A stretch of DNA of 64,000 bases from Aquimarina sp. MAR_2010_214. GTDB lineage: Bacteria > Bacteroidota > Bacteroidia > Flavobacteriales > Flavobacteriaceae. Shown in pieces: positions 18,257 to 26,095 of the stretch (position 1 is the first letter of the stretch; each line of letters starts with the position of its first letter). The notes under the pieces were generated by a model. The model ran no database searches and was not told where the DNA came from. It saw nothing but the letters and a program-made list of their open reading frames with translations. The stretch lies in the NCBI RefSeq assembly GCF_002846555.1, contig NZ_PJMS01000001.1, positions 3,906,001-3,970,000 on the forward strand. Direction: 5' to 3'. The translations under genes were made by a program, and so were the position numbers.

Positions 18257-19363
18257 TTAATCATTTGGTAGTTTGTATACTCCTAATTTAACTTCTTTAA
18301 CAATTTTTTTTAACCTTGGTTTAAACCTATCAGGTACTATGGATTGCGAGCGTTCTAGTTGATCAATCGCTTTTTCTTTATCATTCATAAAATAGTAACT
18401 TATTCCTTTACTGATGTGTAAAAACCAAACTTCTGGATATTTTTCAAGCATCATGTTGCTAAACTCTACTGCTTGTTCTGCTTGTTCAAACCTTAACATT
18501 AAGAAAGTTAAATTGTATGCCTCATTTGGTGTAGATATAAGATCAATAATTTCTTTTAATGTATTTACAGCATCATTATTACGATCCAATCGTTTTAAAA
18601 TATTTGCTTTTACGGTCAAATTGGTGGTATTTTTATTTGATGCAAAACCTCCAAAACCTCCTTCAATAGATCTATTAACCCATGCTAAAGCTTCTTCTAA
18701 ATTGGTATTGTTTTTTAAACACCAATTAGCCGCATCGTTCCAAGCTTGCCAACGATAAGTGTTTATGCCTCTTAATTCGTGTCTAAAACTTTCAATAACT
18801 GTTTTATTCATATCTACTACAACTTTAAATGAGATTCGTTTCTCGCCCCATTCTAAGCCGATATCGACTGAATTCTCTTGCCAATTATAAAATTCATAAT
18901 CCAACTTTTCAGAAAAATTACTTTTCATACCAGTAACTTCAATAGCAAGTGTTACATCTTTATCTATATCTAAATAATAGCTTCCCCATAGATTATGATT
19001 ATGAGCAAATAAAAGTGTGTAGGAATTATTTTCTCTAGGAATAACATGAAACCCATAAACTCCTGATTTTAAAAATTCTCCTTCTATACTAACATCTGTA
19101 GAAAATTCGATAGTTGTGTTCATATTAGCACCAGCTCTCCAAGGAAAAGGGCGCCCATTGTTAGGTATAATATTAGGGTCATTCCAAACATCACGATTAT
19201 TAATAGATGGGCTATGATAACTTATGGTAATATCTGTCACTCCTAATCTTTGAGATTCAACAACCTTATTGCTCAACTCGGGGATTTTTAAGGTATGAAA
19301 TTGAGCTAATATCATAAATGGTGTGCATATAAACAGTACTAAAACTAATTGTCTAAATTTCAT
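18257..19363 (-). CDS. DUF2911 domain protein with TPR repeats
   Basis: 368 residues. Signal peptide (1-20, ending LAQF), then a DUF2911 domain (about 25-175; ISYHSPSINNRDVW, PFPWRAGANMNTTIEFS and LLFAHNHNLWGSYY are typical), then helical TPR-like repeats (about 225-350; NDKEKAIDQLERS). Such proteins are common in Bacteroidota and are periplasmic or lipid-linked; their function is unknown. It is divergent from the membrane AraC gene at 19586, with a 222-base shared upstream region, which might place it under that regulator. Confidence 0.88.
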   Translation of the reverse strand: MKFRQLVLVLFICTPFMILAQFHTLKIPELSNKVVESQRLGVTDITISYHSPSINNRDVWNDPNIIPNNGRPFPWRAGANMNTTIEFSTDVSIEGEFLKSGVYGFHVIPRENNSYTLLFAHNHNLWGSYYLDIDKDVTLAIEVTGMKSNFSEKLDYEFYNWQENSVDIGLEWGEKRISFKVVVDMNKTVIESFRHELRGINTYRWQAWNDAANWCLKNNTNLEEALAWVNRSIEGGFGGFASNKNTTNLTVKANILKRLDRNNDAVNTLKEIIDLISTPNEAYNLTFLMLRFEQAEQAVEFSNMMLEKYPEVWFLHISKGISYYFMNDKEKAIDQLERSQSIVPDRFKPRLKKIVKEVKLGVYKLPND

Positions 19364-19585
19364 AATTGATTTTTTTTGTAAAACAGAGAGCGTTTCAAAA
19401 TTTTAGAGTTTGATCATTTCCTGGACAGTGTTGAACTGATTGAGATAATAATAACTTTAATGTTTTTTTAACTTTTTTTTCGTAACTAAATATGTTCATT
19501 AGATTCATATAGATGAACAGGAGTGAAATTAATATCAATGTATATGTTTACTATTTTGATTTCGGAAAACTTAATATGATTTTAT

Positions 19586-20650
19586 ATGAACCAACTAGTT
19601 CTTTTAGCCTTTTTTTCTGGCAATATGATTTCCATTGGATTTTTTATATCCATTTATTTTCTTTTTGTTAGAAATGAAAATAAAGTTAGGTTAACCTTAT
19701 TAGGATTAATCTTTTTGGCTATTTCATTACGTACCATAAAATCTATCATATATTTTTCTGGAGGTATTCCTGATATTGGAGTTGCTATAGGTTATCTGGG
19801 GTTGGCTAGTATTGGACCATTACTATGGCTATATTTTAAGTATTTCCATGTCAATACTATTAAAACACTTTATAATTTTAAAAATTATATACATTTTCTG
19901 CCTGCTCTAATTGGTTTTATAAGCATCTCTATTTATGGAGGTAAAGTCGCTAGTGAGTTTTATTTGTATACAACATTCGTATTGTTTTTATATGTGACAT
20001 TTTCTTGGTTGAAATTTATATCTTTTAATAAGAAACAAGAAAAATTTAATACTTGGAACTTATTAATCTTAATAGCTGTTACATTAATTTCTCTGATTTT
20101 TATTATTCAACATTTTACAGATACCATGATTAATTATGCTATTGGTGCAGTAATCTCAGCAATAATTATATCTTCCCTCTTATTGTTTGCAATAAAGACT
20201 CCTACTTTTTTTCCAAAAACTACATCAAAAAAACATTTTGATCCAATTCTGGTAAAAAAAATAAGGAGTGTTATAGAAGAAGACAAAGTGTACAAACAAA
20301 CTTCTATAACACTTGATCAATTAGCTAAAAAGCTAGACATCCCTTCATATTTAGTATCAAGAATTATAAAAAATGAATATCAAAAAACGTTTCCCGAAAC
20401 TATCAACTATTATCGAGTTAAAGATGTTATATCAAAGCTAAATGATGAAAAAACACAGCAAACAAAAATTGAAGGATTAGCATATTCTGCAGGTTTTAAT
20501 ACTCCATCTTCTTTTTACAGTGCATTTAAGAAATTTACTGGAATGAATCCAACTAAATTTGTAACCATGTCTAGAAAACAACAACAAGAACAAGTTAAAT
20601 CTTTCGAGAAAGATTTAATTCCTCTAAAAGAAACTACTTTTAAAATATAA
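19586..20650 (+). CDS. AraC-family regulator with N-terminal membrane domain
   Basis: 354 residues. About seven hydrophobic helices fill residues 1-210 and an AraC/XylS HTH domain lies at about 245-340 (ITLDQLAKKLDIPSYLVSRIIKNE, then IEGLAYSAGFNTPSSFYSAFKKFTGMNPTKF in pieces). The second helix-turn-helix has the usual GF-x-SxSxFxxxFKKxTGxxPxxF pattern. It is a membrane-bound transcription factor, able to couple an external signal to DNA binding without a kinase. Two paralogues are in this window (33591-34640 and 51994-53034). Targets are unknown; the divergent DUF2911 gene or the downstream beta-helix gene are candidates. Confidence 0.88.
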   Translation: MNQLVLLAFFSGNMISIGFFISIYFLFVRNENKVRLTLLGLIFLAISLRTIKSIIYFSGGIPDIGVAIGYLGLASIGPLLWLYFKYFHVNTIKTLYNFKNYIHFLPALIGFISISIYGGKVASEFYLYTTFVLFLYVTFSWLKFISFNKKQEKFNTWNLLILIAVTLISLIFIIQHFTDTMINYAIGAVISAIIISSLLLFAIKTPTFFPKTTSKKHFDPILVKKIRSVIEEDKVYKQTSITLDQLAKKLDIPSYLVSRIIKNEYQKTFPETINYYRVKDVISKLNDEKTQQTKIEGLAYSAGFNTPSSFYSAFKKFTGMNPTKFVTMSRKQQQEQVKSFEKDLIPLKETTFKI

Positions 20651-20894
20651 AAAATACCAGAACTAATATAAACTTCTCCATAATTGTTTGTTACGGTATT
20701 ATTCTATTGACATCGTCTGTCTAGAAATTTACACCTAAATGATCCTACCGCTTTGCATAATAAGTTTTGTGTTAAATACTCTGATAACAAAAGGTTTTGA
20801 ATCTGAAAACTGCCATTATCCAAGTGATATCAATGAATAATAATATTTTTTTTTAAATTGCAATATTACAGCAAACTTAATTTTATAACACCAC

Positions 20895-22283
20895 ATGAAA
20901 AACTTAAAATGCTACCTGCTAATTTTTGCAATGATTTTTAGTATATCCTGTAGCAATGAAGAATCAGATTTTTTTGGAAGTGATTCTGAATATGAAGCAG
21001 ATGCAGAGGATTTGGATGCTAATGGGTTACCAAAAATTCTTTTTGATGTTCAATTACCAACAATGCCTAATAGCCAAGAATATATTATCGATTTAAGTCG
21101 ATGGGATATTCCAAATAATGGAACTGACGCAGGTAAGACCACGGATAATTTACAAGCAGCAATTGACTGGGCTCATCAAGAGAACTATAGCCGAGTTGTA
21201 TTACCTACAGGTAAATACTTGGTTGGTAAAGATGTAAACAATATTTACCAAGGGGGTATTAAAATTCATAGTAATACTGAATTTATATTTAGTGAAGGCG
21301 CTGTTTTAGAAATTGATACTAATAATAAATGGAATTATTGTGTTATTAGTTTAGATGGAGATAATATAATTATTCGAGGAGGTACAATTAAAGGTGATCG
21401 CGATACTCATATTTTTACACCGCGTGATAGTGATGGGAAGACGGCTCATGATGAAGGACATGGTATTTGTGTTTCGAATAATAATAATGTACTAATTGAA
21501 AATGTGAAAATTCATGCTTTGACTGGGGATGGTTCTTTAGTACTCGATTCAAATGATGTTACTTTTGTAAAAAACAACATTTATAATAATAGGCGTCAAG
21601 GTATTTCAATAGTTGGTGGTGTGCGTATTGAAATAAAAGATAACGAGATACATCATATTAGCGGAACAACTCCACAATTTGGTATTGATATTGAAGGACC
21701 TGGACGTATAGATGAAGACATATTGATCCAAAACAACTATTTTCACCATAATACAGGTGGCGACATTGTTAATGCGACGGGTGAAAATGTTTATATTCTT
21801 GATAATGTTATGGAGCAAGGAGAAGGAAGTAAATATGTAGATGGCCCTATTGTTAGCTGGCATAAAACTCATAATATTATTGCTAGAAATACCATTACGA
21901 TGGTTACCGGATCAGTAAACGGGAGATTGGGATATATCCAATACTCAGGCGGAGGAGATAAAGGTCATAATCGTGCTACTTATGTACACGAAAATGTTTG
22001 TAATAGTTGTGGTATGTATATGTATAAAAGCTCTGATGCAGATGTTCGTCGTAATAAGTTCCTAGGGTATTTTATGGCATTTACAGAAGTTGAAAATGTA
22101 ATATTAATAGATAATCTTGTTACTTATTCTGATGACCACCCTAAGTTAAGGTTTTGCTGGTCATACCGTTTTAACGATGTTACAGGTTCTGCAAGTGGAA
22201 ATTATTTAGGCGATACCCTTGAAGAGATACCATTATCAAAAACTACACCTCATACATTACAGTGTGTTCTAGACGGTTGGTAG
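20895..22283 (+). CDS. Lipoprotein with right-handed parallel beta-helix (pectate-lyase-like)
   Basis: 462 residues. A lipoprotein signal ends in SISC followed by SNEESD, an acidic run resembling the Bacteroidota surface-export signal, so it is likely on the cell surface. After an acidic linker come DLSRWDIPNNGTDAG and DNLQAAIDWAH, typical of the N-terminal cap of Pectate_lyase_3-type proteins. Repeated beta-helix coils follow (IRGGTIKGD, VLIENVKIHALTGDGSLVL, VTFVKNNIYNNRRQGISIVGG in pieces, up to about residue 420). It probably binds or cleaves a polysaccharide; catalytic residues cannot be assigned. A decayed copy of its 3' part lies at about 24505-24905. Confidence 0.82.
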   Translation: MKNLKCYLLIFAMIFSISCSNEESDFFGSDSEYEADAEDLDANGLPKILFDVQLPTMPNSQEYIIDLSRWDIPNNGTDAGKTTDNLQAAIDWAHQENYSRVVLPTGKYLVGKDVNNIYQGGIKIHSNTEFIFSEGAVLEIDTNNKWNYCVISLDGDNIIIRGGTIKGDRDTHIFTPRDSDGKTAHDEGHGICVSNNNNVLIENVKIHALTGDGSLVLDSNDVTFVKNNIYNNRRQGISIVGGVRIEIKDNEIHHISGTTPQFGIDIEGPGRIDEDILIQNNYFHHNTGGDIVNATGENVYILDNVMEQGEGSKYVDGPIVSWHKTHNIIARNTITMVTGSVNGRLGYIQYSGGGDKGHNRATYVHENVCNSCGMYMYKSSDADVRRNKFLGYFMAFTEVENVILIDNLVTYSDDHPKLRFCWSYRFNDVTGSASGNYLGDTLEEIPLSKTTPHTLQCVLDGW

Positions 22284-22494
22284 AACAATAAAGCAAGAGA
22301 CCGAGTAATAATGGTAAGCCATAGGTTATTCCTAATTAATGTTCGTTCTGTAGTCTCAAAATAATGATCAGGAAGTATCAAACTTATGTTGATATAGTAT
22401 TATAATATTCTCATGATAAACGGTCTATTTTTGGAATATGTCTTTAGTAAATTGTATACAAATTGAAAATTATGTGAGTTTAATATTTGTGGTA

Positions 22495-23667
22495 TCATTC
22501 CCTCGGACTAAAGTCAATCCTAATAAATTCAGATTCGTCAGGAGGTCCAGGCGTAATTCGCAAGTATGGTTTTCCCGATAAGGTCATTATAACAGAGGCA
22601 AAGGTAAAACCTTGTCCATTTTCATTATTGGTCTTGCAAACCGGATTTTTTTCATCATCCTTTGACCTTAACACATCAATAAGAGTGTACTTGTTTATTT
22701 CATTTCGGGTTGCCATTCTTTTTTCAATAGCTCTGAATCTATGGTGACTATCTGTATTTAATGAATGCTGTTCATTTAAAAATTTCGGATTATGAGCTAC
22801 AAACCAAGGCTTAAGGTCGTCGTTAACCAAGGGATGATTGGTGTGGTATACGATACCATTTTTATTTGAAGGAACAAATCGCATCACCTTATTGGCAGAT
22901 GCTTCAAAATCAAAAACTTCACCTTGTATTCCCACAATGTAATTTTGCCCGGAAGCATGATTGACCTTCCTAATAAAATTTAGTATTTCATTCTTCTCGC
23001 TGGTATTTATTATTCGTCTGATAATAAAAGTAACTGGTAATCCATGCGTATTTGCCTTTAACTGTATCAAGGTATTGACACACACTCCTACTCCATTTTC
23101 ATTAAGACCATTAAGAGCAATAAGACCTGGATGCGTTAAAATAAGCTGTTCGGGTCTTTTCTTTGTTCGCTCTAACTTCATAAGGATTTGAAAGCCATCT
23201 GTATAATTTTCCAAGCCCATATTTTGTGAGAGGTATCCTGGACTTCCGTTCATGGCAGGAACCCCCAATCCACTACAATGATGGTTATGGATATTGTTTA
23301 CGTATACCCAAAATTCATCCAAAAGGTTTAGTATAAAAATATCCCTGAAGGATTGCTCAGAACCGTCAGAAATTCCAATAATCTCTTCATAAAGCTCTGG
23401 TGTCCATTCTTTAATAGCCTTTGTGAAATTTGAATACTCGAAAAAATCCGCTATCACTTTATTCGCATTCTTTCCCAATTTTTCACTGGTATTCATTTTC
23501 CACGCTTTTACAATAGCTCCTATTTCCTCTTTTAATTGAGTACCATGCTGTAAACCCAACTTATAGCCAGTACCAGAGAAACTAACCTGTTTAAGTTCTC
23601 TAAAAGATTCTTGCGAAAAGCAGCCAGCAGAAAATAGCATTCCAATGACGAATCTGTTTTTTTCCAT
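22495..23667 (-). CDS. C45-family autoproteolytic acyltransferase/hydrolase
   Basis: 390 residues. The N-terminus resembles a signal or lipoprotein peptide (VIGMLFSAGCFSQ). The body matches the acyl-CoA:6-aminopenicillanate acyltransferase-like fold (PF03417): GYKLGLQHGTQLKEEI, a candidate nucleophile Cys131 in HHCSGLGV that would be exposed by self-cleavage, then PGLIALNGLNENGVGVCVN and YHTNHPL. Members cleave or transfer amide-linked acyl groups as Ntn hydrolases. The NTF2-like gene at 23821-24351 lies upstream on the same strand with a 153-base gap, so a joint transcript is possible but not certain. The true substrate is unknown. Confidence 0.85.
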   Translation of the reverse strand: MEKNRFVIGMLFSAGCFSQESFRELKQVSFSGTGYKLGLQHGTQLKEEIGAIVKAWKMNTSEKLGKNANKVIADFFEYSNFTKAIKEWTPELYEEIIGISDGSEQSFRDIFILNLLDEFWVYVNNIHNHHCSGLGVPAMNGSPGYLSQNMGLENYTDGFQILMKLERTKKRPEQLILTHPGLIALNGLNENGVGVCVNTLIQLKANTHGLPVTFIIRRIINTSEKNEILNFIRKVNHASGQNYIVGIQGEVFDFEASANKVMRFVPSNKNGIVYHTNHPLVNDDLKPWFVAHNPKFLNEQHSLNTDSHHRFRAIEKRMATRNEINKYTLIDVLRSKDDEKNPVCKTNNENGQGFTFASVIMTLSGKPYLRITPGPPDESEFIRIDFSPRE

Positions 23668-23820
23668 AAATGAAAGTCCTCTTTAATACAGTATCCTGAT
23701 AATAATTAAGCTTTAGTTTTTTCTTTTTTAAAGAAAATAGGAATCATAACGAAACATGGACTCCATTAGAGATCCAAAGATTATTTCGTAGATGAAATAA
23801 AAAGTTGTGATGATGATTAA

Positions 23821-24351
23821 TTACAATTTTGGCAAGTATGCTTCAGGTATTGGATTTTCTTCGGTCTCTTGAGTCCAGAATATATTTATGATCCGCCATC
23901 TGTTACCTTCATTTAGAAGCTGTATACCATTAATGCCTCTCATAAAGGGAGTAGTATCTGATTTGCTTTTGAAACATTGGTAAGTGCTAAACACCTGTGC
24001 GATATTTCCAAAAACCTCTACTTTTCTATGAATTTCTTCTTCGAAAAACCCATTTTCTACCAACCATTTCCCAGAATTTTCAACATAACTCTGAGGTGTT
24101 ACATAGGTAGCACCAACTTTACCTTGTCTGTTTTTTCCAGTGGCCACCAACATGGCATTAGGATGATAGAGATATCGCATAAGTTCCCAATCCCTTGCCT
24201 CACCTTTTTCTCCCGATATTACCATATAAAGTGCATCAATAGTACTGTTTATAGTTCTCGAATAATCTGCATATTTATCATGGTTTTCCTGAGCATTTAT
24301 TCTAAAGAAAAAAGTAAGAAGAATAATTACGGTGATTGCATTTTTTGTCAT
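23821..24351 (-). CDS. Secreted NTF2/SnoaL-like protein
   Basis: 176 residues. Signal peptide (1-20, ending INAQE), then a cone-shaped NTF2-like fold: TIDALYMVISGEKGEARDW, YLYHPNAMLV, VEVFGNIAQVFSTYQC and WRIINIFWTQE. The family includes many enzymes and binding proteins; no catalytic residues can be assigned. The mature protein should be periplasmic. It lies upstream of the C45 hydrolase on the same strand. The window has three more NTF2-like genes (29812, 50123 and 50579). Confidence 0.8.
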   Translation of the reverse strand: MTKNAITVIILLTFFFRINAQENHDKYADYSRTINSTIDALYMVISGEKGEARDWELMRYLYHPNAMLVATGKNRQGKVGATYVTPQSYVENSGKWLVENGFFEEEIHRKVEVFGNIAQVFSTYQCFKSKSDTTPFMRGINGIQLLNEGNRWRIINIFWTQETEENPIPEAYLPKL

Positions 24352-24504
24352 AAAGGTATTTTTGTTGTTTTAACACTTTTTATATAACGAGCTGTTAACC
24401 CACTATTAACTCTACAAAAATAGGTTTACAAGAAGCTTACTTTCTCCTGTTTTCTAAAATCTAGAGATGTTTTAATATGAATTCATTGGTAATGCTATCA
24501 TTTC

Positions 24505-24775
24505 TTTTCTGGAGATTCTGTGCCTGGAGATATGCCATAAATTTTTTGTAATAATCCTGGTATGCATATAAAAGTTCTGATGCAGATAGTTGTCATAATA
24601 AGTTCCTTGATTACTTTATGAATTCACAGGATTCATAAATGTAATACTAATTGATAATATAGTTACTTATTTTGATGAATACCTTATCCTAATCTAAGGT
24701 TCTATAGGTCTGAATTATTTAGGTGACACCCCCTGTCTTATGCATTATAGTGATGTAGGACGGCTAATGGCAGCC
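24505..24775 (+). pseudogene. Decayed fragment of the beta-helix lipoprotein gene
   Basis: Bases 24545-24700 align closely with 22005-22157 of the intact gene, for example AAAAGTTCTGATGCAGATAG against AAAAGCTCTGATGCAGATGT. Further matches are AATTATTTAGGTGACACC (24713-24730) against AATTATTTAGGCGATACC, and a tail resembling the 3' end near 24740-24770. Frameshifts, stops and an internal deletion of about 40 bases remove any coding capacity. The match fades out upstream near 24505. Confidence 0.75.
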
Positions 24776-24841
24776 ATTATGTGCATTAAATTGTAATGGG
24801 GTTTATTTATGATCTCTCTAGTATTTAGGTGTTTTTTTAAC

Positions 24842-24905
24842 CAAGATCTGTCAATTCTAATTTCTATGATGTTACCAAAGGTACAATGGATGCTAATTAT
24901 TTATT
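24842..24905 (+). pseudogene. Second short relic of the beta-helix gene
   Basis: Matches, with roughly 70 percent identity by eye, the gene segment around GATGTTAC...AATTATTTA (about 22175-22215). This is the part missing from the relic at 24505-24775. It overlaps the 3' end of the racemase gene. Confidence 0.45.
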
Positions 24906-25588
24906 GATATACTAACTGTTTTATCCACGTGAATTTTACCTGTGTCAAAAGTTGGAATGGTTACATCTGTTTCCTTAATAAGCATTGGTAATTCTGTACA
25001 ACCAAGTATTACACCTTCTACTCCATTCAATTGCGTTTTTTTAATAATTTTTATAATCTGTTGCTTTGCAGTTTCTGTAAATACTCCTTTGAGCAACTCT
25101 GTATAAATAATATTATGAATACTATTTCTATCTTCTTCATTGGGAATTATAATCTCTAGTCCATAAGTATCTTCCAGAATTTTGGTATAAAAGTCTTTTT
25201 CCATGGTATATTTAGTCCCCAGCAAAAGTATTTTTTTGAGCTTCCTCTCTTGAATTACTTCTCCAGTTGCATTAGCGATATGTAGAAATGGAATCGAAAT
25301 ACTTTTAATAATAGTGTCACTCACAATGTGAATCAAATTGGTACATAACACTACCATATCTGCTCCTGCTTTTTCTAGTTGTTTTGCACTTTTAGCTACA
25401 ATATCACCAATAGTTTCCCAATCATTAGCAAACGTTAGCTTTTCTATTTCTGCGAAATCTACAGAAACCATAATAACCTTAGCAGAGTGCGAACCTCCCA
25501 TTACTTCATTTATTTTTTTATTGATTCGTTCATAATATAACTTAGAAGATTCCCACCCCATTCCGCCTATCAATCCTATTGTTTTCAT
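24893..25588 (-). CDS. Aspartate/glutamate racemase family protein
   Basis: 231 residues, a cytoplasmic PLP-independent racemase of the Asp/Glu/hydantoin family. It starts MKTIGLIGGMGWESS, typical of aspartate racemases, and has the two catalytic cysteines Cys82 in VVLCTNLIH and Cys197 in GVILGCTELP. It should interconvert L- and D-aspartate or a related amino acid. It is the last gene of a probable three-gene operon (28744 to 24893) behind a GNAT acetyltransferase, with a 52-base gap. The C-terminus runs into decayed beta-helix gene DNA, so its last residues may have been replaced. Confidence 0.87.
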   Translation of the reverse strand: MKTIGLIGGMGWESSKLYYERINKKINEVMGGSHSAKVIMVSVDFAEIEKLTFANDWETIGDIVAKSAKQLEKAGADMVVLCTNLIHIVSDTIIKSISIPFLHIANATGEVIQERKLKKILLLGTKYTMEKDFYTKILEDTYGLEIIIPNEEDRNSIHNIIYTELLKGVFTETAKQQIIKIIKKTQLNGVEGVILGCTELPMLIKETDVTIPTFDTGKIHVDKTVSISINN

Positions 25589-25640
25589 AATCAGTGTATT
25601 TTAGTTATCTATTTTTACGATTTCTCTATTCATTTTTTCG

Positions 25641-26084
25641 TTAACACTTGAACATCTTTTGAAAATGAAACCCTAATATCCTAAACCCTTCGTTAAAATA
25701 GAATTTGTGAGATCTGCTATTTTCAACATAAGTGTTTAATCCAATAGCCTGATAACCATTTTTTAAGGCCCAATCTTCAATAAAATTGAAGAATAACTTT
25801 CCGTAACCTTTGGATTGCATTTTAGTATCAATGATTACATTATCTAGCTCTAATTGTCTACCTGAATACAACCGAATTGACTTCCAACAACCTATTAATC
25901 CAATTAAAACACCTTTTTTAAAGAGTCCGAAACAATGGTATGCATCACTTTCAAACATATGCTTTAATCGTTGTTCTAAAACTTTACTTTCTCGATTTGG
26001 ATTTAATTGTTTGATTAAAACCATCATTTCACTGAAATAATTTTTATCTAATTTTCTAAATTCAATTTGTGTTTTTATATTCAT
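25641..26084 (-). CDS. GNAT-family N-acetyltransferase
   Basis: 147 residues, a single GNAT domain. The acetyl-CoA pyrophosphate loop is QSKGYGK (Q/RxxGxG) after the beta strand LDNVIIDTKM; the C-terminal motif B has NSRSHKFYFNEGFRILGF. The fold probably acetylates a small amine or amino acid. It starts 11 bases after the DUF5916 gene and 52 bases before the racemase, so all three are likely one transcript. A role with amino acids fits the racemase neighbour but is inferred. Confidence 0.88.
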   Translation of the reverse strand: MNIKTQIEFRKLDKNYFSEMMVLIKQLNPNRESKVLEQRLKHMFESDAYHCFGLFKKGVLIGLIGCWKSIRLYSGRQLELDNVIIDTKMQSKGYGKLFFNFIEDWALKNGYQAIGLNTYVENSRSHKFYFNEGFRILGFHFQKMFKC

Positions 26085-26095
26085 GTTTTTTTAAT

